Shown piece by piece: positions 44,229 to 54,230 of a stretch of DNA of 64,000 nt. Made by a program: the position numbers and the translations under genes. Source of the stretch: Bryum argenteum. Its lineage: Eukaryota > Streptophyta > Bryopsida > Bryales > Bryaceae. Location of the stretch: positions 21,108,758 to 21,172,757 of the forward strand of contig CM073323.1 in assembly GCA_037043015.1 (NCBI GenBank). The letters run 5' to 3'. Under the pieces are notes generated by a model. That model was given only the letters and a program-made list of their open reading frames with translations, ran no database searches and had not been told where the DNA came from. Positions within the stretch are counted from its first letter, which is position 1. Every line of letters begins with the position of its first letter.

Positions 44229-46817
44229 GTGAGCAACTTAACTTGGACCGGTTTCAAGGAGATCCTAAGTGAGCGCTTTACCCCGGAGTACCAAGACATT
44301 CGGGATGGCATGGCCCTTGTGCGATTGAAGCAAACGGGCACCCTTCATGCCTATGTGAGGGATTTCAATGCACATTTAAATGTGCTCCCGAAGTTAGATG
44401 AATTGGCCAAAAAGGTCATTTTCTTCAATGGACTCCAAGGTTGGGCGGAGCGGGCATTATTTAGGATGCCAAAGCTGCCAGAAACTTGTGCCGAGTTGCT
44501 CAAGTTGGCAGAAAGAATTGGTGATGATGAAGGTCACCGGAAGACTTCTAAAGAAGGGACTTCCACCGGGGAGCAAGGCAAGTCGCAGTCAAAGCGCCAA
44601 CACAAGAAACATGGTTGGCAGAAGCATAAAGGCGGTGAGGGTGGGCCTTCCAAGGATGGGAAGGACAAGTTTGCCAAGGACAAAACCAAAAGTGGGGACA
44701 AGTCCAAGAAGGAGACAAGTCACATAACTTGTTACAATTGTGGAGAAAAGGGCCACATGGCAAAGGATTGCTCCAAACCAAAGGTGAGTTTGGAAAATAG
44801 GAGAATCCTTGTTACAAGTCACCTATTGGAAGGGGGTTTCATTGCAAGAGCAAGTTGCTCCAAGTTAGGTGGTGGCTTGTTGTTCCTAAAAGGAGTTGTT
44901 GATAAAAGTGACAATTGCTTTCTGTTGGATACAGGGGCAACCCACTCGTTCATAAGTCCGGAAGCTGCGAAGAGGATGGGCTTGCATTTGAGCAAGGCAA
45001 GCAAGCCCATCCAAGTGAGGTTTGCAAAAGGCAAGCCTCACCAAACATGCCTTGTAGCTACGGGAGTAGAAGTGAAGTGTCAAAACTTCACATTTGTGGA
45101 AAACTTCACGGTTTGTGAGATGGATGGGATTGATCTCATCTTGGGTAATACTTTCTTTGACACCTATGGGGTGGATATAAGGAGGCGGCCATTGAGTGTG
45201 GTTGCCAACCCCGAAGGCAAGGAGATTGAGTTGGAGTTCACCAAGGCACCCAACATGTTGGGGAGTAGGATCAACTTGGTGAACTTAGAGGAGTTAGAGG
45301 AAACCCGGTTCTTGATAATGCTAAGGACCGATTTGGGAGTTGAAGAGAATAAGCCCACTTCTAACTCAACACCTCCCAAGTGTATTCGGGAGGTCATCCA
45401 AGGCTTTGGTGATGTTCTCACGGAGGAGTTGCCGGATGAGTTACCGCCACGAAGAGAGGTTGATCACAAGATCGAGTTGGTGCCGGCGGCACCGCCATCC
45501 AAGGCACCTTACCGGATGAACCAAAGGGAGTTGGTAGAGTTGAAGAAACAACTCAATGAGCTTTTGGCAAAGGGATATATCCGCCAAAGCAAGTCACCTT
45601 ATGGAGCACCGGTCTTGTTTGTGGACAAGAAAGGAGGGAAACTACGCATGTGCGTGGATTACCGGGCGCTCAATAAGATCACTATCAAAAACAACTACCC
45701 TTTGCCTCGAATTGACGATCTCTTTGACCGGTTGGCGGGGGCCAAGTATTTTAGCCGGATCGACTTGAAGTCGGGATATTACCAAATCTTGATTGCGGCC
45801 GAGGATGTGGAGAAAACCGCTTGTAGGACTAGATATGGGTCTTATGAGCTTTTGGTGATGCCTTTTGGGTTGTGCAACGCCCCATCAACGTTCACAACCC
45901 TTATGAATACGGTGTTCCATCAAGAGATGGATGTGTTTGTCATTGTTTACATTGATGACATATTGGTGTTCTCCAAAACCGAGGAAGAGCATGCACAACA
46001 CCTTGCAATTGTGCTTCAAAAACTTAGGGACAATAAATTGTATGCAAATGGGGAGAAAAGTGAGTTTGGCTTGCAAGAGATTGAGTTCTTGGGACACATT
46101 ATGACGGGGCAAGGTGTCAAACCGGACGACAAGAAGGTAGAAGCAATCAAGAAGTGGAGCCGACCTACTTCACAAAAAGGAGTGAGGTCATTTCTTGGGT
46201 TGGCTAATTATTATAGGAGGTTCATAAAGAACTTCTCCAAGATTGCTAAGCCCATGTCCGATTTGCTTAAGAAGAACTTGACCTTGGAGTGGACCAAGTC
46301 ATGTGAGCAAGCCTTTCAAGAACTCAAGGAGAAACTCTCCTCCCCGCCGGTATTGAAGTTCCCGGAGTTTGAGAAGCCTTTTGAGGTGCATACCGATGCA
46401 AGTGACTTTGCCATCGGGGGAGTGCTCATGCAAGAAGGAAGGCCAATTGCATTTGAGAGCAAGAAATTGGATGGCACTCAAATCAATTGGCCAACGCATG
46501 AAAAGGAGATGTTTGCCGTAGTGTATTGTTTGAAGACATGGCAACATTACCTTGGTCTCCACAAGACCAAGGTATTCACCGATAATGTTTCATTGAAGTA
46601 CTTTGAGACACAAGCCAAAGTCACACCAAAGCAATTGAGGTGGTATGATACCTTAGTGCTTATGAATGTGGAGTTGATCCACAAGCCGGGCCGGGAGAAC
46701 GTGGTGCCGGACGCACTAAGCCGGAAGGATGAACATAGGTCAAGCACCACGCAAGTCTTGAGAGTGATGTATGCGGGAGAAGGTGATTTGGCAAAGCGGA
46801 TAAGGAGGCATATATGA
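44229..46817 (+). CDS. Gag C-terminus, protease, RT and RNase H of the nested chromovirus (fossil)
   Basis: In order: retrotrans-gag remainder (F-K-E-I-L-S-E-R-F), CCHC knuckle [14 protein letters not shown], protease [10 protein letters not shown], reverse transcriptase with V-D-Y-R-A-L-N-K and Y-I-D-D-I-L-V-F-S, and RNase H with [11 protein letters not shown]. The 862-residue open run is long and well preserved, which suggests recent insertion. Confidence 0.85.
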   Translation: MSNLTWTGFKEILSERFTPEYQDIRDGMALVRLKQTGTLHAYVRDFNAHLNVLPKLDELAKKVIFFNGLQGWAERALFRMPKLPETCAELLKLAERIGDDEGHRKTSKEGTSTGEQGKSQSKRQHKKHGWQKHKGGEGGPSKDGKDKFAKDKTKSGDKSKKETSHITCYNCGEKGHMAKDCSKPKVSLENRRILVTSHLLEGGFIARASCSKLGGGLLFLKGVVDKSDNCFLLDTGATHSFISPEAAKRMGLHLSKASKPIQVRFAKGKPHQTCLVATGVEVKCQNFTFVENFTVCEMDGIDLILGNTFFDTYGVDIRRRPLSVVANPEGKEIELEFTKAPNMLGSRINLVNLEELEETRFLIMLRTDLGVEENKPTSNSTPPKCIREVIQGFGDVLTEELPDELPPRREVDHKIELVPAAPPSKAPYRMNQRELVELKKQLNELLAKGYIRQSKSPYGAPVLFVDKKGGKLRMCVDYRALNKITIKNNYPLPRIDDLFDRLAGAKYFSRIDLKSGYYQILIAAEDVEKTACRTRYGSYELLVMPFGLCNAPSTFTTLMNTVFHQEMDVFVIVYIDDILVFSKTEEEHAQHLAIVLQKLRDNKLYANGEKSEFGLQEIEFLGHIMTGQGVKPDDKKVEAIKKWSRPTSQKGVRSFLGLANYYRRFIKNFSKIAKPMSDLLKKNLTLEWTKSCEQAFQELKEKLSSPPVLKFPEFEKPFEVHTDASDFAIGGVLMQEGRPIAFESKKLDGTQINWPTHEKEMFAVVYCLKTWQHYLGLHKTKVFTDNVSLKYFETQAKVTPKQLRWYDTLVLMNVELIHKPGRENVVPDALSRKDEHRSSTTQVLRVMYAGEGDLAKRIRRHI

Positions 46818-48004
46818 AAGACCCCGAGGCTCAAAAGTTCTTAGATGAACTTAGGTGTGGCAAGAAGCCCAAAGGTATCCGGCTTCACCAAGGTATGATC
46901 AAGTTCAAGCAAAATAGGGTGTATGTTCCAAAGGGCAAGTTGAGGTTGAGTGTGCTCAAGGAGGAGCATGACAACCCCTTGGCCGGGCATAGGGGGGAGA
47001 AATCCACCATATGCTCGGTTTCAAAGAGGTTCTATTGGCCCGGGATGAAGGAAGACATTGCCCATTATGTGAAAACTTGTATTACTTGTCAAGCCAACCG
47101 GGCGTCATACCGAAAGCAAGTGGGTTTGTTAAGGCCTTTGCCTATCCCGAATGGTCCATGGGAGTGTGTCTCTATGGATTTCATTACAAGCCTTCCGAGT
47201 CACGAGGGAGTGACGCCATCTTTGTGGTGGTTGATAGGTTTAGTAAGTTGGCAAGATGGAGCCAACAAAAGGGACGGCGACCGCTTTGAAACCGCGGTGC
47301 TCTTTTTCAACGTTTGGTGGCGGCACCATGGATTGCCAAAGGTGATTGTATCCGATAGAGACCCCAAGTTTACAAGTGCATTTTGGAGGCACTTGTTTAG
47401 GAGGATGAAGACAAAGTTGACATTTAGTACGGCTTTTCACCCTCAAACCGATGGGCAAACGGAACGGGTGAATGGGGTCTTGAATCAATACCTTCGCAAC
47501 TATGTGAGTGCGGACCAAAGTGATTGGAGTGAGTACTTGGGTTTGGCGGAGTTTAGCTACAATGCATCAAGGCATTCAACTACGGGGCAATCGCCGTTCA
47601 AGGTGGCTTATGGAGTTGAGCCACTTATGCCCGCCGACCTAGCTTTGGAAGGATTGCAATCGGAGTTGGAACGGCCAAGTTGTGAAGACTTGGTGGCCAA
47701 GAGAGAGCAATTACTTGAGAAGACCAAGTGGTACTTAGACAAGGCACAAAAGAGGTATGTGAAACAAGTTAACAAAGGGCGGCGCCATGAGGAGTATGAG
47801 GAGGGCCAAAAGGTGTGGTTGAATGTGAAGAACTTCACCTTACCGGATGGCTTGACTCCCAAATTCATGGCAAAGTATGCGGGTCCATTTGTCATTGCAA
47901 AACGGTTGTTTGAGGATGTTTATAAGTTGGACTTACCACCGAGATCAAGGTTCACCCCACCTTCCATGTGTCATTGCTCAAGCCATATCACGAAGATAAG
48001 GTGA
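46814..48004 (+). CDS. Integrase of the nested chromovirus (fossil)
   Basis: G-H-R-G-E-K ... C-I-T-C-Q is the zinc head. [17 protein letters not shown] and [11 protein letters not shown] mark the catalytic core, and W-L-N-V-K-N-F and G-P-F-V-I-A-K the C-terminal GPY/F module. It overlaps the end of the preceding frame by a few bases. Confidence 0.8.
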   Translation: MKDPEAQKFLDELRCGKKPKGIRLHQGMIKFKQNRVYVPKGKLRLSVLKEEHDNPLAGHRGEKSTICSVSKRFYWPGMKEDIAHYVKTCITCQANRASYRKQVGLLRPLPIPNGPWECVSMDFITSLPSHEGVTPSLWWLIGLVSWQDGANKRDGDRFETAVLFFNVWWRHHGLPKVIVSDRDPKFTSAFWRHLFRRMKTKLTFSTAFHPQTDGQTERVNGVLNQYLRNYVSADQSDWSEYLGLAEFSYNASRHSTTGQSPFKVAYGVEPLMPADLALEGLQSELERPSCEDLVAKREQLLEKTKWYLDKAQKRYVKQVNKGRRHEEYEEGQKVWLNVKNFTLPDGLTPKFMAKYAGPFVIAKRLFEDVYKLDLPPRSRFTPPSMCHCSSHITKIR

Positions 48005-48020
48005 GGCCGAACGCAAGCAA

Positions 48021-48248
48021 GTGTTGCGGCCTCCACCCGAACTAGTTGGTGATCACCTAGAGTTCGAGGTAGAAGGCATTTTGAAATGCCGGAACACCAA
48101 GAAGAAGGGCAAAGAATACTTGGTGAAGTGGCGGGGGTACCATGAGAAGGAAGCAACATGGGTTGAGGCCAAGTACATGGCAAATGCAAAGGAGATGGTG
48201 GAAAGGTATGAAAGCCAACGGAGATCCAAGACACCGAGAAAGCATTGA
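48021..48248 (+). CDS. Chromodomain tail of the nested chromovirus (fossil)
   Basis: F-E-V-E-G-I-L-K-C-R, then E-Y-L-V-K-W-R-G-Y and A-T-W-V-E-A match the chromodomain fold with its aromatic positions. In chromoviruses this module guides integration to modified chromatin. It follows integrase directly and fixes the element as a chromovirus. Confidence 0.8.
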   Translation: MLRPPPELVGDHLEFEVEGILKCRNTKKKGKEYLVKWRGYHEKEATWVEAKYMANAKEMVERYESQRRSKTPRKH

Positions 48249-49110
48249 TGAGGACATCAACCTTTGAAGTGGGGGTGAATCACCACACTTGTATAGACTT
48301 GGCCTAAGTTTTGTCTTGTATTTGGTGCAAATTGCACATGTTGTAATACTTGGTTGACAATAAAGTTGCAAATTGAATGGCAAGTTTCCGTGATTGCATG
48401 TTGAATGTGAGATGTGTCCTAGTCTCACGTTGGATTGCTAGGTTGGTTGGAAGAGGTTGAAGGATACGCGAAGCCAATACTTGGAATGCGGCAAAACAGG
48501 GACCTTGGCTTGGGAGTTGTGAGTGGGTGAATCCCCATGACTCTCAAGCTTAGGACTTGCTCGGGCGGGAGCAAGATAGTGGCACGGGCTCATAAAAGTG
48601 CCCTTTGCGGGTTGACCATTGTCAACGCATGGGTTGGCCATCCATGTCTCGGTAGGGTGAAGCAAAGGCTAGGTCGGGCGGGACTTAGCATTATCCCTAG
48701 GCGAGCAAAGTTTACCACTTGAGAGCCTAAGTGCTTAAAAGAGGGCTTGGTGTTGCGACCAAGAAAGTATTGGTTAGCCTTGAATTTATTCCTAAGTCAT
48801 GTGAGTATAATAGGCTAGTTGAGCCTAACTTGGGGCCATTGGGGGCATTCCAAGTAAGTCTCAAAGTAGATAGGTCTAGATTTTATAGGTCCTTTGAAGG
48901 CAAACTCTAGGGTGCCAAGGACCTTAGACCTATCTAATGCCACCTTTGAGGACTTAGCCATTTTCTAAGTGGAAGGATGCTTAGAGCATTGTGGGGCTAG
49001 CTACCATGGAACGCAATGCAAGTGCCAAGGAGGAGGCTACCTCAAGAACTTGGTACTCCCGACAAGAGAGATTGTCGATGAGGGCATCGACGCTGTTTGG
49101 TGGGGGTGAG
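48249..49110 (+). other. 3' untranslated part of the nested chromovirus
   Basis: No coding frame. It ends in GTTTGGTGGGGGTGAG, the polypurine tract abutting the 3' LTR. Confidence 0.6.
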
Positions 49111-50431
49111 TGTCACATCCCTTTCAAAAGGATGCCCGAACACCGTGGTGAGCCAAGAGGACCCCGGGAGTGACGTCCCGGGCTTGGCAAGAGACAAGGT
49201 GAAGTGACTAAGGGGAGTCCCGAGCAAACAGCACGCAATGGCGTCGTGCTCGGGACGAACTTGGTGGTGTGCTTTACATGGTTGGAAACCTTGTTCAAGC
49301 ACGCACCCATAGGTCCAAAGAACGCGCGATTTGGAGTTGTGAGTCATGAGATATGGCTCTCCAAAGTTGGAGCGCGTTCCGGGACACTCCGGGACTCGGG
49401 AGTGTTACCTTTCGGGACTCGAAATGTCGTCCTTCTTGGATGGCGGCATGTTGCATGTCTTTGGAAAGCTCTGGACAAGAGCTTTCCAAAATGCTAAGGC
49501 TCGTGAGGAGCAAAGCAATGCTTTGGGAGATATGGCTCTCCAAAGCATCGGGACTTCGGGACTCCGGGACTGCTGCCTCCCGGGACTCCCGAATGTTCAA
49601 GGGAGCATAGCTTCCACATAGAAGCTCCGATTGGGACAAGTGAGGAGTCTATCGACATCTACTCAAAGAGTAGATGTCGAAAATGGGCTCACACGTCCCA
49701 TTTGGATAACTGAGCTACAAGTTAGCCCGAGAAGAAGATACGACCCGTTTTTGAGGCTAAGGCAAAAACGGGTGGTCTTCCAAAATAAAAGTGTGCCACG
49801 GAAGGCCCCTCAACACAAGAGGGGGGGGCCTACCGAAGACTCCAGAGAGTACTATGAGGAGGAGTGGTCTCCCTCCTCACTTCCACATGGTGCCGAGGAG
49901 AGAGGGGTGGCTCTAAGGGGTGAGGCTTGGGATGGAGCCTCACTCCCGCACCTTGGGCACTATGGGATGCTTGTGGTGTGCATCCCGAAACATTGGGTTG
50001 GAAAAGTGTCCCGCTCCAAACTAGTCCCCGTGAAAAGTAGTGCCGGTTTCCGGTAATGTCCCGAATGGAGAGTGTAGACATGAATGGAAGGGGACTAGTG
50101 GGGAGTTGGACAATATGCAAGGGCGGTTAGCTCCGGGGGTGAGTAGTGCCACCCTTGGGAGCTTGGACATGTGTGGAAGGCCGCCCCGTGCCACCAAGTG
50201 GCATGCCCATGTGTTTTGTGGGAGTTCCGGTTTACGGGTTCCGGGTAATGAGTTGGGGGAGTCAAGGTGGGTTGGACACCTTGACTAGAAAGAGTGCTAA
50301 CATTGTGTGTGCTTGGCATGTGCAGTGTTAGCTAAGTTGTGGCCGGTTGCTACCAACAAAGTAAGTCGTGATTCCGCTACCAAGTAACGCTTACTTGAAG
50401 AAAAAGAGTTGGAATAATTGGGGCCGCGACA
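49111..50431 (+). repeat. 3' LTR of the nested chromovirus
   Basis: Near copy of 42,335-43,648, 7 bp longer because of small length differences in G/C runs, ending GGCCGCGACA before the GCGTA duplication. Confidence 0.9.
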
Positions 50432-50436
50432 GCGTA

Positions 50437-50931
50437 CAACCCGGCAGCGCGTAGCTTCTTTAATACCAATCGGACATGGTTGGTGTGATCTTCTTCATTC
50501 TTGGAGAACACCAATATGTCGTCGAGGTAGCAAACAACAAAGTCGTTCAGGAACTCTCGGAACACGTCGTTCATTAAGTGACCAAAAGGCATAACATTGT
50601 ATTCGAAATGTCCATACCTCGTTCGGAATGCAGTCTTCCACTCGTCACCTTCTTTGATACGTACTAGGTTGTACGCTCCACGAAGATCGATCTTGGTGTA
50701 GAGCTTTGCTTGACCGAGTTGGTCAAGGAGTCCCGAGATAAGTGGCAATGGATACCGATTCTTGATTGTAACCTTGTTCAGGCCGCGGTAGTCCACGCAC
50801 ATCCGAAGGGAACCGTCCTTCTTCTTGACGAACAGAATAGGAGCTCCGGCAGGTGATTTGGAGTGTCGGATGAAATTCTTTGCAAGATTTTCATCAAGGT
50901 ATTCTCGTAATGCAGCAAGCTCGTTCTGCAA
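50437..50931 (-). pseudogene. Ty3 reverse transcriptase, upstream part (fossil)
   Basis: [25 protein letters not shown] and Y-L-D-D-I-L-V-F-S are the fingers, palm and active-site boxes. It belongs to the minus-strand element at 38.9-53.6 kb, separated from its downstream part by the nested chromovirus. Confidence 0.75.
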
Positions 50932-52671
50932 AAGGCTGTAGATCGGACCAAATGGCGGTTACGCTCCTTCTTGAAGTTCGATACCACAATCATAGGGTCG
51001 GTGTTGAGGAAGTGTGTCAGCATTCTTCTTCTCGAACACGTCCGAAAACTCTTCATATTGTGCTTTGGTAGTTTAGCTAGTTTTGAACAAAGGTGATGAC
51101 GGAATTGCATAAATTGCAAACATACTCCCGTCTTTGGCGCCCTCATAAAGGCTCCGCACCGACCATCGCGAATTTTGACCTCGGATCTTTGCACTTGGTA
51201 AGAAGCAAGACTTGATTATTTGAAGGCATATGGGGAGCTAAAGCTCGATCGTTAGCTTACGTTTTTTCCAAATCTATATCCTGGATTGACCATTTTTAAC
51301 CAAGAAAGACCTAGGACAAGAGGATTCGAGGAGAACTAATGATATTGAAAACAACAATACTTTGGTGACCGTCTAGGATAATATTCAAAGGTTTAGTTTC
51401 GTGGGTAACATCTCCCGATACCAACGGTCTCACCGTCAATAACCTCCATCACTACGGGGTATTTCTTAGGAACTATAGGCGAGTTATGACGTTTGACAAG
51501 GTCCCTATCAATAAAACAAGCGAGATGCTCCGGAATCTAGCAAAGCTTTGACTTTTATACTATGCGGATAAAAATCTATTATAAGCGGGATATTAAAACA
51601 ACGAGAGGGTTCAGAAGATAAGATAGGACCTGATGACGTGGCAACATTTGTCAGCCGCACGGTCCCTACTCTGGCTGGCCGTTATCGTTTTCCGACATGA
51701 ACTCCTCGTGGTTATCGCCGTGCGCTCGAAGTGCCTCGGAACTTATGCGGTTTTGACCTCTCGAAGTTTTGCGCGCTTCCTCCAACCGTGGTCCTTTTCT
51801 CCACAATACAAGCATAGGTGTTCTCTGCGACGTCGTTCTTTCTCTTCTTCGGACAACTTCTTAACCTTTGAAGTGTCGATTTGCATGGGTTCCATCGTTG
51901 AAGTGTAGGGAGGTGTCTGGCGAGATGGGGCCGCGTAGTCCGCTCGATACGATCCAAAGAGCAATCGCCGCTCTTGCCGCTGCTCGAACAATCGGTTGTC
52001 GCAGTCGATTGCTTGAGTAATAGCCTCCGATAGCGTAGTTGGCTTGGGCAAGTTCAGCAACAAGGTCTTGATATCGTCACGAAGTCCCCATCGAAACATG
52101 GTAATGAGAGTCATGATCGTTCCAATCCAGTGCCACAAGAAATTTGTTAAAACTCGCAACGTATCTCTGTATCGGTAGCGCGAACGTTGTTGTAGGGAAC
52201 GGAGTTTTGCGATCGCTACCAATGTTCGATCTCTTTCTCCAAACGCTCGCTTTCGCTTCTTCCAAAAACTCGGTCGCGACTTGACAAGATTGGAGAGTTT
52301 TTCTCCAAGAGCGATGAGAACCACGACAACGCAGTTCCGGTGAGCAAGGTCCCGATGAACCCGACTTGTATTTCTTCCGTTGAGTATCTTTGAAGTTGGA
52401 GACGAAAGACAAGTCGAATTTGATTGACGAAATCTCGAAGCTTAGTGCGATCGCCATCAAATTTGTCTGGCAAGCTTACTCGAGGCTCTTTAGGTGCTTG
52501 TAGATGTGGCACTTGGTTTGCGACAGGGGCTGCCACATGGACTTGAGTGAGAGCCGCTTGGTGTTGTTCCATGACATGCCGTATGTTGGCATTCTCCTGC
52601 TGTAGTTGTCGTATCATGGCGATCATATCGTGCATCTCGAGATTTGATAAGTCGCCCATCTTGGAATACAA
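50932..52671 (-). pseudogene. Ty3 gag and protease region (fossil)
   Basis: The right-hand frame starts near 52,671 with M-H-D-M-I-A-M-I-R-Q-L-Q-Q-E, a coiled stretch, then F-D-G-D-R-T-K-L-R-D-F (capsid-like entry). A later frame holds F-R-W-G-L-R-D-D-I-K and C-L-Y-C-G-E-K-D-H, a CCHC knuckle. The section at 50.95-51.65 kb in the protease position is too degraded for me to mark the active site. Confidence 0.6.
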
Positions 52672-52982
52672 AAGCTTGAAGATTCACAAGTAGATGAAGT
52701 AACAAAGATTTCCGTTCTGTACTCTAGGGATAATGACAGGAAAAGGTGATCTCAAGAGGTTCAAATAGAATTCTTCACTTCTCTGTCGGATGAGGACGTC
52801 TCTAAGTTCAGTCTTTGATCTAAAGAGAAAACGTACTTCTAGAACAACAGGACTTGGTGATAGGGGAAGTCGGTTCAAGTCCATGCAAAAACTTTCATGA
52901 AAATTCTAAAACGAAACTTCTATAGGAAATACTAAACGTAGAATCTCTCGGACCAGAATGTAGTCAGTCACTCTCTTCAAAC

Positions 52983-53595
52983 TGTTGCGGACAGCAACTC
53001 CAAGGCAAGATCAAAGACAAGATTGAGGGGAGACTCCAAAAGGAGACCAAGATAAACTAGAAGTGAGGGGATTCCTCATACAAGACTCAGAACGACACTC
53101 AAAGTAAGAGAATAGAGAGTAGTATTGATAACTGGAAGAGTAGGTACAACTGGTGTTGAAGAGAGTGAAGAACAACGACCTTCAACTCTCTATATATACT
53201 AGGCTAGAAGAAACTTCCGGAGTAAGGTCCTAGAAGCTCCTATGGAACCTTCCGGAGACTCGTGGGAGCTTCCGGAATCTAGGAAGGTCAAGCGGAACCT
53301 TCCGGAAGTTTATGGAACCTTCCGGAAACAATTGGATCCTTATGGAACCTTCCGGAAGCTTAGAGAACCTTCCGGAAACTACTATAACTATCTGGAAGCT
53401 TGTGGAAGCTTCCGGAAACTACTAGAGCTATACGGAAGCTTGAGGAAGCTTTCGGAAACTAGTGGAAGGTTCTAGAACCTTCCAGAAAACTTGAACTTGC
53501 AAAATATACGGAATCTAGGAAATCTTTCAGAAATAGGGCTGATCACGGTAAACTCATGGGGTGTGGATAATACCCAGTATGGTATGTCCGTGACA
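52983..53595 (-). repeat. 5' LTR with heat-shock-element array
   Basis: Carries promoter and array; see the regulatory entry. It ends at the CAAAG duplication (53,596-53,600). Confidence 0.85.
53189..53500 (-). promoter_or_regulatory. Heat-shock-element cluster upstream of a TATA box in the 5' LTR
   Basis: Read on the element (minus) strand, an array of GAAnnTTCnnGAA units at about 53,500-53,215 precedes TATATATAG (about 53,200-53,189). At least five three-unit sites of the form GAACCTTCCGGAA or GAAGCTTCCGGAA are present, plus a five-unit site GAAnnTTCnnGAAnnTTCnnGAA at 53,465-53,487. This is the canonical binding site of trimeric heat-shock factor; three units suffice, and five is exceptionally strong. 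The order (sites, then TATA, then transcript toward the element body) fits transcription of the element. The 3' LTR has the same array (39,128-39,413). Confidence 0.75.
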
Positions 53596-53600
53596 CAAAG

Positions 53601-54230
53601 GCCCAGTCGCATCGTACCAGGCGCTTGTCGACCGCTGCAAACAACCCAAAGAAGCTCGGACCAGTTGCGTTGCGTCGACACGTGGAAAATTTGTGTGAGA
53701 TCGTGCAGTACATTGCGACCGGGAACCCTGCGCGTCGTAATTTGTCCCGAATTGTACAAGGAGCAACGAGAGATGTAGACGCTGCAAGAGCGGCTGTGAA
53801 CGTTGTAGCAGATGTGCTTGAAGCGTTCAAGAAGAAGCATAGTGAAGCGACCGACGTCATGAATGCTTCCTCAAATTGTGAAGCTCTTGAATTAGAAAGC
53901 TACGCAGCAAGTACGGAGGTTAGACGACTCTTCCACGAGGGGACAACAAAGGACTACAAGATTCAGGCGGAAGTGGCGCGGGAGATTTTAGAAAAGCTAG
54001 GAGCAATGCAGGAGGAGCAGATGATCGTGCGGTCAACCATTGAAGAGCTTGAGGCAGGGCCCCTTGCTGACGCCACCGCAGCTCATGAGAAGGCCATGGT
54101 AGACCTTACTGCAGCAGAAGCGACTCTGGTGAAGGTGAAGGACAATAATCTCATCTTACGGCCGCGCTCAGTGTCTCTGAGTTTTCATTTCCCATTGTTG
54201 GGGTGTGCAAAAATTTTCGTCAAACGTTGA
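53601..54230 (+). pseudogene. 3' part of the host gene split by the retrotransposon
   Basis: Starts just after the CAAAG duplication with A-Q-S-H-R-T-R-R-L-S-T and continues about 200 residues to a stop at 54,228-54,230. Composition is strongly helical and Ala/Glu-rich (A-R-A-A-V-N-V-V-A-D-V-L-E-A-F-K-K-K-H, then E-I-L-E-K-L-G-A-M-Q-E-E-Q), suggesting a coiled coil. The frame is in register with the 5' part at 38,890. No domain is recognised. The last ~25 residues look less protein-like and may be intron or 3' sequence read through. Confidence 0.5.

Larger units (their letters stand above)
42335..50431 (+). mobile_element. Nested Ty3 chromovirus
   Basis: LTRs 42,335-43,648 (1,314 bp) and 49,111-50,431 (1,321 bp), TG...CA ended, with GCGTA duplicated at 42,330-42,334 and 50,432-50,436. 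The primer site TGGTATCAGAGC (43,651-43,662) matches initiator tRNA-Met as used by many plant LTR elements. A G-rich tract (TGGTGGGGGTGAG) precedes the 3' LTR. Gag, protease, RT, RNase H, integrase and chromodomain follow in order. It is largely whole, with about three breaks. It lies in, and opposite to, the minus-strand element and is therefore younger than it. Confidence 0.9.
38896..53595 (-). mobile_element. Ty3 LTR retrotransposon with heat-shock-element LTRs
   Basis: LTRs 38,896-39,508 and 52,983-53,595, each 613 bp and TG...CA ended, with CAAAG duplicated at 38,891-38,895 and 53,596-53,600. I find only about two differences between the LTRs, so insertion is very recent. Minus-strand order from the right: 5' LTR, gag, protease region, reverse transcriptase, RNase H, integrase, an extra segment, 3' LTR. 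A second Ty3 element (42,335-50,431) is inserted in the reverse-transcriptase region. The element's own coding run is also broken, with several interruptions; with such fresh LTRs it was probably mobilised by another copy. Confidence 0.85.
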
